A stretch of DNA of 64,000 bases from Hetaerina americana (taxonomy: Eukaryota > Arthropoda > Insecta > Odonata > Calopterygidae), in NCBI GenBank assembly GCA_022747635.1, contig JAKTNV010000004.1:22691969-22755968 (forward strand), read 5' to 3'. The notes below the pieces were generated by a model. The model was not told the origin of the DNA and did no database searches. It worked only from the letters and a program-made list of their open reading frames with translations. Position numbers and translations under genes: made by a program. Of this stretch, positions 1 to 11,621 are shown piece by piece (position 1 is the stretch's first letter; each line of letters begins with the position of its first letter).

Positions 1-408
1 AAAATTTCCCCCCCTTAGTTGATACTATATATCTCTTTCCGGTTGATGGAGCGGTAGTTTCTCTTTAATTTTACAACGCCTAGATCGATGTAAAATAACG
101 GAATACGTTTCTCTCGTCTACTATCCATTGACCGTAACCACAAAAAGCAAAAAAAAACACTGACCGTAGATAATAATAATCGTGATTTTTAGGATCCAAA
201 GTTATCGGTTTGAGTAACAGCATTTTTTCTTATTTTTAAGAGAGAATTCTCATGCTTCAAAGGAATTTTCCCAATATTATCAAATTCAATGGTAATATGT
301 GTAATTTAAACGCGCAGATTCATGCGTGTTATCTAGGTGAGCATTGCTTTCAGCAGAGGTCCCAGGGTCAAATCAGGTTGTTGCTTTGCCAGGAATCTCA
401 AGTGAAAC

Positions 409-566
409 CACGCTGTGTGATTAAAATGGTTTGAGGCGTCATTTTGTGGAAGCGATTCATATCGGAAAAGAAAATACTTTGTTCCTCCATATATATGTGG
501 AAGAACAAAGTATTTTCTTTTCCGATATGAATCGCAAAGTATTTTCTTTTCCGACACGCTGTGTGA
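409..566. repeat. 84-bp near-perfect palindrome flanked by short direct repeats
   Basis: Positions 452-535 form an inverted repeat with arms of 42 bases, essentially no loop and only two mismatches near the centre. The sequence right after it (535-554) directly repeats 20 bases of the right arm (506-525). A 12-base word, cacgctgtgtga, occurs on both sides at 409-420 and 555-566. The RNA would fold into a long hairpin. It could be a tiny foldback or MITE-like element, or a quasi-palindrome made by template switching during repair. No coding content is apparent; short open frames over it are by-products of the symmetry. Confidence 0.9.
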
Positions 567-3500
567 GTTACCCACCAACTGGACACAATAGTCGTAGGCA
601 ACGCAAGGGAAGGCACTGTGCGGAATGTGCGAATTTCATGTCTTTCACAGGGGTTGGCACGTGTTAAAGCGACTTATGGTGGATTAATTCAGGGGAAAGA
701 ATCCTGGATAATCACTATAAATAGTATTTGGCCTCAATGGCATTTTCCTTGTAAAAGCATTTCTTCAAATCATCTTGCCTTCATATTCACTCCTGTATTG
801 ACCCTTTTGAGTACACCTCCAATTTATGGTAAGTCTTAGGAATAAATACGGAGGAAGAGAAAAAGTTCGAGATAAATAGAATATAGCGCGAGGTGCGTGT
901 GCATAAAAATGAATTCCCTGAATTTTCCTAGGATTATACTTCCAAAGACAGCTATGAATTACGTGTATATCTTCAAAAACATCACTACTACGTATTTGAA
1001 CTGCGTTATCACGTACAATATTTATTATTAATATTCAAGACCATTCATATTTTAGGAATCAATTCACATATAGGTGTTTCTAATGATTTACCAAATAACG
1101 TCTTACATCATTTCTAGTGAGCACCAAATTTGATAATTTTACCAACTTGCGTACATTTTGCATTCAATTGGTAAAGTCGTGCATCATGAAATCCTGTAGT
1201 TAAAAAACTGGAAAACATTCCTTGATAAAATAGCCTTGAAAGATTATGCCACCTAATTAATAAAATTATGCTCGTCATTTCATGTTTCATTCACCCGGTT
1301 TGATACTAAAAGTCAATTAGGTGGATTATATTATAACTATTACTACAGGCCAATTAAATAATCTCTTTTAAAGCTATGCAAAGACGCAGCAAAATCTCCC
1401 AACACCTGCATAATACAAATTATTCAAGTGTATCAAGTAAATTACGTATTAGTAAATCCCAGAACAGTGCACAATTATTTTATAAATTATATTTTACTTA
1501 GCTTACAATAAAATGTTTTTGGAAGCACAAAAAGTCATTATGTAGGTGATATTAGAAGCCAATGGCAATTTCCTCAAGTAATTGTTAAACCGTCTGATAA
1601 ATACAGTTTTTGCCACTGCTTAATCAATGAATATCAGGAAACGCCTGTATCCTGAGTCTTTCTCCATTGTAATAGCGTTCAAATGCAGTCTATAGAACTT
1701 AAGCAGAGTACAAGGTCAGGATTGAAAGCATGATGGTCAAAATTTTTTCTCTCTCGACTGGGTCAAAGTACACCAAAGTTACAAGTTTAAATAAGACAGA
1801 ATTAGACTGCAATGCTAAAAGGTAAAGGATTGCCAGAAAAGACCAAAATGAGGTTGACTTCGTTTTCATGACTTCACCAAACGGAAACCCGACTTTCACA
1901 AAAGGATTTGGGAACTGGAAAAAAGGACAAAGGGAGAAAGCGTAATTGGATCTCCGTCCTTCAAAAAAAGTAATTATTTCCTGTAGCCGCCATCTCACGT
2001 GACTAACTCCAAGCAGATACGAAATCGAACCTATATACAATCCCCGTATCACAAAATTGCATACTGTGACTACCTTTTTGCTGGCACTAGGATTTGTGGG
2101 TTCTTTTCCACCTGCGTAATTGTATTTTGGCGAACAGTTCCTCCACATAAGAGGATGACACGAAGTCCTTTCTTTCATGAAAGTAGAATCGCGTTACGTA
2201 TACGATTACCGGATGCAATATAATTCACAGAGAACAATAAAAATTTTTATAAAAATGTTCAGCCATCCATACGTTTCTCATCTGCAGTCTTCCAAATATA
2301 TTAGTTATTATTAAATCAGAACAATTTTCAATTCAATTTAGGAAGTGAATTTTAATTCACCTATGGTGTTATTTTATACATTGATTTTACGTTGCTTCCA
2401 CAACAATGCACATTATCAAAAGGCGTACCGAGTCTTATAGGAATGGACTGATCTTATCAATAAAAACATAAATGACCGATGGAATCTACGATTTTTTTAA
2501 GAAGACATTACAATTATAATTAAAACTATTTATTGTGATTTGAAGAATTGGTAACCATCGCATTTGAAACGCACGGGGAAAGTTTTAATCGACTATATTC
2601 AATCAAGCGAATATTTTAAGGGCCTAAAATTTTACAGCTAGTGTTTACTATCTTTATGGGACCAATTTTCTAATTTACAGAGATTCAATAATTCTTCTAT
2701 TTACAAGCATTCAGGAGCTCCGTTGGAGCAATCCCACCGTCTAACTACGATCATTTTTAAAGAGATTTCTCAATGATTAGGGTTACTAGAATTATAAACT
2801 GCAAATTATTCAGGCATTATTATTTTAAAATGTCATGATATTTTTATAAATGAAACAGTAAAACGTGTCATGAAACTTTGAACCTTCATCTTTCCACTAA
2901 AGTCCTTCGAATCTAGGCTGCCTTTCATTGGAGATTCCTTGAATTAAATAATAGGAGGTTGCTTGACTTGAAAATGATAAAACTAAATTTATCAATTTCA
3001 AGCATTTTATCTACCAGAATTAGTATAACCCCGCAACTAAAAACTATTTGGAAATGATACTCTTTCTGAGAATCGAAGAAATGTATTCAGAGGAAGACAA
3101 AATTGGAGAATTTTAAATCATTATACTCTGGGATTATTTCAGCGTCTCAACAAAAACAACAATCGAACGCGTCTCAGTCGCTGGCTACTGCTTTCGCTCT
3201 AAATCTCCGAAGTTATGATATGAACTCCCAGGAGATTATGCATTAGTGAACTGTGCGGTGAGTTATCCGCAACGATTTTGTTTCTGGGGGCACAGGGAAG
3301 TGGGACAGGGTGTGGTTAGGAGGACTAAATAAAAACACGGAAAAATTCATCGGAACGAAGCATATATACCCGTTGGAATTAAGCACATCTATCAACATGA
3401 AAAGCGACCTTAGGAACAGAAAACGCTTCCCTATGTTCTTCCTCTCCTTTTCCCTTCGAGCAATAAAATTGCCTCTGGATTACTTTGTGCGCCTTCAATA

Positions 3501-3904
3501 CGCTCACGCACGCTAATACAGTCCCGTCCACCCCCGACAAGTAACCCGCGGCTCACTTCCCCAACCCGCCCCATTCTTAGGTACCGCAAGCACCGAAGAC
3601 GTCTTCCCCACGCCTCCTTCCCTTCCTTCACGCACTTTAGCATCCAATTAACGCAACACACATTTAAGTTTACCCGCCTAAACGTATAAAAGCATTTATC
3701 TTACCTCCCTCACCTCCACCGCACACTCCTTCCCGCTGCTGAGAACTAAAACAACAGTTAGCCTTGCGTCTTCTCTCGCCACTTGTCCACAGTCTGGAGA
3801 CCTCCCCCCCCCCATTCTCGCTACAACGGATGGCATTTATCTTCCCCGTCAAAATTATTTAAACGCTCTCGCTATTCGTGAATCATATTCCGCCAGAATT
3901 GGCC
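567..3904. other. Gene-free AT-rich stretch
   Basis: No recognisable gene or transposable element. The longest open frame (minus strand, 1699-2178, 159 codons) has no motif I know and is within chance expectation for this length of DNA. A more CpG- and pyrimidine-rich patch lies at about 3430-3850, with no clear exon in it. Confidence 0.5.
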
Positions 3905-3980
3905 GGCTCTGATGTGAGCAAACATGTCAGCAGACCCAGAGGTCGTGCGTTCGTGTCCCTCCAAGGATATACATGCATGC
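3905..3980 (+). mobile_element. Degraded tRNA-derived SINE head
   Basis: The stretch around 3935-3965 reads acccagaggtcgtgcgttcg followed by tgtccc. This resembles the anticodon arm plus B box (consensus GGTTCGANTCC) of a tRNA-derived SINE promoter. A possible A-box-like region precedes it at about 3906-3925. The opposite strand translates to GGTRTHDL, a familiar by-product of tRNA-related SINE heads. The tail cannot be delimited. It may belong to a family different from the TA-tailed SINEs elsewhere in the window. Confidence 0.45.
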
Positions 3981-4379
3981 AGGACGAAATTTAGCGTGAG
4001 TGAGTGCAGTGTAGCGAGGTGAGTTACCTCGGGAGAATCTCCATTCCATTACCTCTAGCGAGACACCAACGGGGAGGATTGTCGCAGAGGTTGCAAGAAC
4101 ACCATCCTCGATCATGGATATTGATGAATGGGTTTGATGATTGCAATGAGTTCATGATGGCAATATCAGGTTAAAGCTATGATATTGGATTATTATTTCT
4201 TATATTGATAAAATTGATCATTATTGATCAAATGACTGAAGCAAACGTAGAACAAAAATGAAATACATATATTAATATATATTCACACACACGAATTTTA
4301 AGATCAGTTAAGTCTTAAATGTGGAGCCTTGTAGTGCATACTTGTGACAAGTTAATAGGGTAAGTTTATATTGAAGGTA

Positions 4380-4660
4380 ATTGGGATATACAGGTAAGTG
4401 AGGTGGAGGATGGAGAGAATAAGTTGAATAGTGAGCAGGTGAAGAGAGAACGATAGAGAGTGATTTTGGAAGTAGCTAGATAAAGTGGATGGAAGAGATA
4501 TTGCAAGATAATGTATGGTGTGTAGGTGATGATACATGTAGGTGAGAACACGTTGGGAAAGGGTGATAGAGGGAGAAAGAGTGTAGGCTTTTTAGACAGC
4601 ATTGAGTCAGGCAGAAGTTGTGAATTAAATGAAGAAAAGATGATGTAGGGCAAAGAAATA
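4380..4660 (+). mobile_element. Non-LTR retrotransposon C-terminal remnant
   Basis: From about 4547 the plus strand reads TLGKGDRGRKSVGFLDSIES. This matches the basic GKRGRGRxRxxxLD tail that follows the reverse transcriptase domain in many arthropod non-LTR elements and recurs at 26.4, 28.5 and 36.2 kb in this window. The purine-rich sequence upstream is the expected codon bias of such tails but is frameshifted. It is 5'-truncated and lacks any catalytic motif. I infer a dead copy of the same family. Confidence 0.45.
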
Positions 4661-7600
4661 AAAAGTTATTTGGATAATTTTCTAGTAAATAGTCGTTTGA
4701 AACTCTCCAAATTTACCCTCGAATAGATAAACTACCGTTTTTGAAATTAACGAAATCTCGAAAGGAAAATAAAATTTTAAATTTCACTCGTCACTATATT
4801 CGCATTGACAGATAATTGAATCAAAGTAAAGACTGAGGCACCAGCACTTCATTTTGTGCGCGCAAGCAAGCTAATTGAAAAGGGATGCGTAATCAACTTT
4901 TGATTAGAACTGTTGATTCAGAGTTGATTAAAACTGACCGTATTGACAACAATGGGCAACTCTGCAGTACAATTCTTGGTGAAAAAATCGCCACTTATGA
5001 GCAATGAACAAAGAGTAAAAATAATAAACGCAATCTCAGCTATTGTGCTTCACCCTGCCGTCATTAAACATTTGCAGGCCACAGAGGAAGGTGTACAACT
5101 TCAGGGGGTGATTTCTCAACGCAGACTCATCTGAAAACCACGGATATGGGAAATTTCGTGGAGAAGAAAACCATTTACTCTTCCAGGATTGTAAATTACT
5201 GAAAGCCGACCAAATTACTTGCTCTCTTACTTACCATCTTTACCCGACAGTAGTAGCTTTTTAAAGTCATTTTGAAAAACATTACAGGTTCTATCGTTCT
5301 TCGTGAATGACAATAGTTAATGCCTAGGAAAAGATATTTCAAAAGAGAAGCAGTCATTCTAGTTTTCATGAATTTCTTTCAGTGGACCCTAGCGTTAATT
5401 TTGAAATCAATTTAACTCTGCGATATTACTTAAATTGCAACCTAGAGTGAGAGCACGGTGTACTCATATATAGTGTCACTATAGGGTGGAGAGGTGTGGG
5501 ATAAGGTATTTCGGCAATTAAGGAATTCCATTCCGAAAATACATAGATTAATTAGAATAACGAGAAAAAAGATGTGGGGGATCAAGTGGTTTTTGCTTTA
5601 TTCGTGGCATACAGGCGAAGATTTACAAAAACGGAATGGTAGGGTTCTGTCACTCTTACCTTAGGTGGCAATCCTATCCAAATCACGAGTACTGCACAAG
5701 CTGTTTTATGCCCTACCTGTCATTACTTTCCAATAGAGTTCTTTAAAACGGTGGCTGGATTCAATCAGTTAATCAATTATTTGCTAGAAAGGTTCCGTTG
5801 TGTATGATCGGCAATGCTACTTTCCCATCCTGTTTCTATTTTGCGTAAATATTGAACAACCTATCGTTTTGTTAAATTTCGCAAAATCGCAAAGGATCAT
5901 AATTGTTAGCCAACACATTTCAATAGCGGTAAACATTTACTACCTTAAAATTCGATGAAAAATGTTTTCACCCAGTAATGTTTAATTTAGTTTTTGTCAG
6001 GAACACGATAAATCAAAAAAATCTTTAGGTAAAATTTGAATGGAATCTGAAGGGTTTTACACTTTTATGTTCCTAACATATGCATTTATTCTTATTTTTT
6101 TGCTCTTACAATATTTTTAACTAGTTCAGTCCGTTCAAAATGTCTACTCCTTCACTTCCTAAGTTGTTCAACATCCAATCTTTATTAACTGCCTTAAAGT
6201 CAAATTACTTTTAATATTTTATTTTTTCTATGAATCCCAGTTCTTACCATCAGTAAGTTTTCACACATCAATCACTTTCCTCACCAAACAATACCTCATT
6301 TCCCTTGCATTTCGTCCAGTTAATTGTTCCCTATTCTCTTATATGCTTGAATTACGAAACATCTTTCCTCCTACCTTTTTCTCTCCCTTTAATAAATACT
6401 AATGAATCAATATTTCTATTACACCGTTACTCTCTATCATTAATTGCGATAATTCCTTCTTTGTTAATGTTTCTTATCGTTGGGCATCCTTCTTCTCAAC
6501 ATTCTTGCCAGTATGCCTAATTTAGCCCAATTTTTTATCAAAAATGACGTAACCCGTTTCATTCGATCAAAAGAATGTCATTAGATTAAATTATTCAACT
6601 CACACATCACCTTTTTGAGAATTTTATAATATTTATTTATTCACTACAACCGTTAATAATCGCACATTAATAAAATCAACAAATAATGCAATCCCATCTA
6701 CATCTACAAAATACCCTGAAAGCCACTACCAGGACGTCTGGTGGGAGGTGTTAGTTGATTACCCGTAAGTGATAACAAAATCATTTGTAAAATCAACATA
6801 TTTATGCAAAACCTTTACAAAAAGTTGCGTATACATTCATTCAAAAACCTTTTTACCTTACACGCATGAAAATACATATATTTAATATCAACTAACATAC
6901 ACATGTACCTTAGAATGTAGTAAAAAGTTATCAAATAACGAGCAAACTAGAACTAAAAAGTAAGAAGGCGAAATTCCACCACCACACGGGCACAGAACAT
7001 AAAATTGTCTCCGTCCCCAAGGACACATATAGGGAATGTGAAACAACGCTGCAGGCGGCAGAGGGGTCTTCCCCCACAAAGGGAGAAGAGGCTTGGAAGG
7101 AAAAGCTTTAAAATAAACTGACTGAATGGTAAAATATTGATAATCTGAGAAGAGGAAAGAAAATAATTCGTAGTATTGCATATGAGGGGAAAGCAGGATT
7201 TCGAAACGGTAGTTTTTGGTTTGATGGGACCGAATTAAAAGATTCAAAAGAACGAAAAGCTCAAACAATGAATGGTGACATTCTAAACGTAACAACATTT
7301 GATGCGGGTGGAAAGAGGTCTCTGATGGCAAAACACCACGGTGCCTAGTACATGAGTGCCTGGGGAGGGAAAATGGCGAACTCCCACACACGCCCTCGCC
7401 CGCCCACGGCCAAGTAGACCCACGCAGCCAAATGTACGCACGCGGATGCTTTTGAGGTAATTAAAAATATGCCTTTTCCCTCGAGAGAGAAGAGGTCACC
7501 CGATAGATATCCGTTTGACTGGTACTTGAAATCATTACCGTTATTTTCATCGCGAAACTTTGGAAGGGAGAAATAATACTTCCATCGCATCTGTTAACAA

Positions 7601-7899
7601 TGGATTTATGAACCTTTAGCTGACGGATGACCAAGTATTATCAGAATGGATCGCGCTTCAATTCACGATCCAAAAGGGGTGAATGTAAGGAGTAAATACT
7701 AGTATGAGTGCTTTTGATAGGAATTCAAGTGAGCAACTTTAAGAGTTGAAGCTTTTTTTGGTCTCTTAAATTGTGCTCCGACTATTAGATTACTAGGCTT
7801 CATGCATCAAATTCCGAAGTAAAACAAAGTGATGCAATGGGCAATGAGGCTTTTGACCGGGAGATAATACTCTCGTTTGGGGACAGGCATTATTCATAA
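4661..7899. other. Gene-free AT-rich stretch
   Basis: No supported gene. A pyrimidine-rich section (about 6130-6540) might be a very old minus-strand retroelement tail, but no motif is convincing. The 167-codon minus-strand frame at 6888-7391 has no recognisable domain. Confidence 0.45.
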
Positions 7900-8190
7900 T
7901 TTTTACGCTCAGAAAGGGCATAAGTTGAAGCAAGGCGATATAGATTGGAGGCCTATGAGAGGTGTGGGTGAAAACATTGGGCATATAGTAAAACAAATGA
8001 AGAAGAACTGATCGATAGGAAGCAGGCAGAATTGTCGGGAAATATCCGAAGGAAACGTAAAAAATGGATGAAGAGTATTTTTGAGTGGAGATAGAATGTT
8101 GAAGACTGCAACAGAGGGGAGCACTTTTGGTAGGCAGGGAAAGGTGTGGAAAAGGAAAAGCGGAATGGCCAAAATGGAGTTCGAATGCAT
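7900..8190 (+). mobile_element. Non-LTR retrotransposon C-terminal remnant
   Basis: Two pieces of the post-reverse-transcriptase tail are visible on the plus strand. One is RRKRKKWMKSIF (about 8045-8085). After a frameshift comes RMLKTATEGSTFGRQGK (from about 8093). Their order and spacing match the RKRxxW...MLKTVIEG...GK pattern at 28.5 kb. Upstream, a frame with KTNEEELIDR (about 7990-8020) fits the KxNEEVLxR motif that normally precedes it. The copy is 5'-truncated and broken by frameshifts, so it is non-functional. Confidence 0.55.
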
Positions 8191-8830
8191 GCGGCGTTTC
8201 TACGAAAGGTTGTGATTTTCAGTTTGAGTTCATCTAAACCCCAATCCAAACGGTAGACGACGACAGCAAAGTATTAATGATTGGTGAAATAATTATGAAA
8301 AGATAACTGTTTGAAAAAAATTTGGGTATCAATAATTTCAGTTGTATCTTTCAGCCAAATAATAACGATGGTAAGTACAGAGTACGTTCCAATAGTAATG
8401 CAATTATTTTTTAAAAGTAATTTATTGAACAGATTTGCACAAATACTTGAAATTCTTCAAAGTACTGTCTTTGGGCCTCAACACAATTTTTCCAGCGACT
8501 CTGCCATGACCTGTATAAACGAGATTCCAATTCTCGACTTGAACGGAGCTATGGTTGGCATAGAAAGGCATAAAAAAAAAATTAATGCATTTGTATAGGC
8601 CCTATGAACACGGAGGATTTAAAGCCATCCTAGCTTTTTCTCGGAACTGGGTGTTGATTTAGCGATGTGGTCTAACTTGAAATACACCGGCACACTACAT
8701 AATTATAAGACACTAATGGCTACGCTGAACAATTCACAGGGTTGCACAGTTGTTTCTAGGATGAGAAGCGTTTTTAACACTAAACATGGAGTCGATTAGT
8801 GCTTAAGTAAAGCATGTCACCCATTACATT

Positions 8831-9685
8831 CAGCTTATGGTGCATTACGAATTTATTCTCGGCACGCTGATGTACTTTTTCAAACTGTTAGAGAAACCAT
8901 GATTAAGCAAAATACTTATTTTCATTTAATTTTTCTAATTCACAACTTTTGTTTTATGCCATATGTTTTCAGACACGCCCATCGAATTACGACGTCATTT
9001 GAGATAGACAAGCTTAAATATGTTTTATGTGCGTGAAAAATGTCATTTCTTGGGTGCAAAAGTTCAAAGTAGGGCCCATTAATTCCTGAAAAAAACGAAC
9101 CGAAGAAGGCGCAGGCTCATTTGAATGGACCATCCTCATGTTCCCCTTGGGCAGGAGGGTCCCTACAGAAACATTTGGTCTTAGAGCTTGAACGAATACC
9201 ATGGCATTGTGAGAGAAAACGGAACTTCTGATAAATCAACAATACCTTTTGTTAATATTGCTCCGAAATGAAAACAGGAATAGATTTTAAGTAAAAACTG
9301 ATAATTATTTTAATACTATTCATATAAAATTTTGAAAATGTTGAAATAGCTCTAGCACCATGAATTGAAATCAATTAGATTTTTGGGCTTGTTTAGTGTT
9401 AATGACTGGAAGATATGGCAAAAGAGATCATATAATTGAAAAGTACTGCGGCCTTTTTCCCTTTCAAATCAAGTGTACTCGCGTATTCGTAAGAATTAAA
9501 CCCTTCCCTGTATAACTAAAAATTCATGTTGAATACAATCAGCTTGCGACGCATTACGAATTTATTCTCTGCACGCTGATGTACTTTTTCCAAATGTAAG
9601 AGAAACCATGATTTAACAAATCTCCTATTTGAATTTATTTTTTCTAATTCACCACTTTTATTGTATGCCATATGTTTTCAGACAC
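8831..9685 (+). repeat. Direct duplication of a 146-bp unit, period 709 bp
   Basis: Positions 8831-8976 and 9540-9685 are copies of one another in the same orientation and of equal length. They share blocks such as gcattacgaatttattctc, gcacgctgatgtacttttt, gagaaaccatgatt and gccatatgttttcagacac. Mismatches are scattered, so this is not a recent duplication. The 563 bp between them (8977-9539) contains no recognisable gene. It may be two insertions of one repeat, or the ends of a small non-autonomous element. Confidence 0.85.
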
Positions 9686-11264
9686 AACCAAAATACGGCA
9701 AAAATACATCATTGTCCTTACTGGTCACGTGATTCAGTTAAAGAATGGGAGACAATCAAAAAATAGCAATCAAATTAACACGTTGAGGGGAAAGAAAATT
9801 GGAAATTTTGAGGAGTTAACCCACTACGCGAAGAGTGGAGGAGAGAGGAAAAAGACTCAATCGTATAGTTTCAATTATCCTTTTGGTTCCATCCTATCCT
9901 TTGTCATGGAATTGTAAAGAGAGAAAGAAAGAGAAGAGAGGAGAGAAGAGGAGCACTAGTTTCGACCAGGGCAAAGAAAACAACGAAAAAGTTCCAACCA
10001 AATACGCTCATTTTCGGGTACTACGCTTCACTGACTGCAGCAATTTCCGTCAATACGAACTGAACTCAATCAAAACACAGATCCCAGAGGTACGAACCGT
10101 AAGAAGGGAGGCGATTGCTCTCAGGCAAGCAGAATAAACTCGAAGGGACTCTGCGGATTGCAAAAAAACACTCCAGCGCCGCCTTCACCTCTCCAATCGC
10201 CTCTCATCGGATTTTTTAGAGCGAAGGAGATGCTTATCAACGTTTTTGCTCCTTCTATTTTTCCCTTCTAGCTGTAATTACTGGCCGATTGCCTTGTGGA
10301 GGTTGGCTTTGGATCATTTCTGAATAGTTCGTCGTCGTGGACTTTTATAACCCTTTTCGAGGCAATAAATACTCATTTCCTTCCAGTGTTTTCATCTCAT
10401 ACTTTACCTTCCATTCCATCGAATATAAAATCTCTTTTTACATCATACTTTGTTTCCACTTACGGAGGTGTTCTTACTCCTAGCATGGGCCTCAGTACGT
10501 CCTATAGCTTACTTTCTTGCATTAACATATCCCTGACAAATATCTATCTAACCCGATGGTAATTCGCATTTTTCCAATTACCCCATACTTGCATTTTTAA
10601 AACGCACAATCGACTCCTATTCTCTTTCCTCAACGGTCAAGTATGTTTGAGGTAATCTCTCTCCCCGATGTAGTTTCAAAAAAAAAGTAAATGACCCTGG
10701 GGAAAGCACTCTCAGCATAAATATCATATTTCTCGTCCCGTGTGACGGGACTTGTAAGAAACAGTGGGTTAAGTAGACGCAAAAAATATAGAGGAAAAAA
10801 CTAAAGAGATCAACTTCCCCTACTCCGCCCCTGAAGGGCACACGTACGAGTGAGGGGGAATAACCTTGACCCCGAATAAGGAAGGTGACTTCCCTTTTGA
10901 CAGCGCACTTGGCCTCTGCATCGATTACTTCCTTTTTATCCAGTCTCTTCGAGAGAGGAGTGGGCACACACAAACCTGGGAGAAGCGTGTGCCCTTCATA
11001 CATACGAATCTCCTGACCGCCTCCACTAAAAAGGTCTTGTATTCCATGATCTGCCGCCCCTAATTCCCCCTTCCATTCATTCATTCCACCGAAAATTCTG
11101 TCCAGAAACATTTTCTCTTTCACTGGCTTTTTAACATCAAATAAATGAGGTTTTTAAACAGTAGCAGAATCACCATATAATAAGTATATAAAGGGTACTT
11201 GAATATGAAATGCTCTTATGGTATCAAAGTAAAATTACAACTTTCACAATGGAATTATAATGGT
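9686..11264. other. Gene-free stretch with short GA-rich tract
   Basis: A purine tract of GAGA/GAAA character lies at about 9914-9955. The longest open frame (minus strand, 10617-11123, 168 codons) shows no motif I recognise and no splice or start context that stands out. I see no gene. Confidence 0.45.
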
Positions 11265-11305
11265 GTCTATATATATATATATATATACTATATATATATA
11301 TATAC

Positions 11306-11336
<31 letters not shown>

Positions 11337-11352
11337 CATATATATACATATA

Positions 11353-11407
<55 letters not shown>

Positions 11408-11410
11408 TCG

Positions 11411-11448
<38 letters not shown>
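11265..11448. repeat. (TA)n microsatellite
   Basis: About 180 bp of almost pure TA dinucleotides with a few C or G interruptions. Its right end joins the 3' end of a minus-strand SINE, so it is best read as that element's TA tail or its TA target. Ile-Tyr open frames in it are artefacts. Confidence 0.95.
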
Positions 11449-11621
11449 CACGACAACCCAACAAATGGTGAACAAATAATAATTCACATGAAAATATAAA
11501 TAAGGAAAACGTTTAGGAATACATAGAAAAGAAGAACACAGAAATGCTGGGGAAGGTGGAATTGAGCATATCATAAGCGCAAAATAGTTTCCTTGACTGG
11601 GAGTTGAACCATGGGTCTTAT
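11449..11621 (-). mobile_element. TA-tailed tRNA-SINE (family A), minus-strand copy
   Basis: Reading the minus strand from 11621, a B-box-like GGTTCAACTCCCAGTCAAGG is followed by a body with GCTCAATTCCACCTTCCCC and a TGTGTTCTTCTTTT segment, then the (TA)n tract at 11265-11448. The same order of blocks occurs at 27.4, 27.7, 61.5 and 61.8 kb. The tRNA-like A-box half is missing or too degraded to see, so this copy is 5'-truncated. It is among the more diverged of the five copies. Confidence 0.75.

Noticed and set aside
1699..2178. 159-codon minus-strand open frame
   Set aside because: No recognisable motif, no homologue that I know, and a frame of this length is expected by chance somewhere in 64 kb read in six frames.
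6130..6540. Pyrimidine-rich stretch as a possible minus-strand retroelement tail
   Set aside because: A faint GREKGRRKD...WFKHIRE reading is suggestive, but there are too many stops and no second motif in the correct order.
6888..7391. 167-codon minus-strand open frame
   Set aside because: Cysteine-, leucine- and phenylalanine-rich translation driven by local base composition; no domain and no supporting signals.
10617..11123. 168-codon minus-strand open frame
   Set aside because: No recognisable domain or codon pattern; the composition of the residues looks random.
11199..11574. Ile-Tyr repeat proteins over TA tracts (also at 27.5, 28.1, 28.8 and 62.0 kb)
   Set aside because: Translations of (TA)n microsatellites; not genes.
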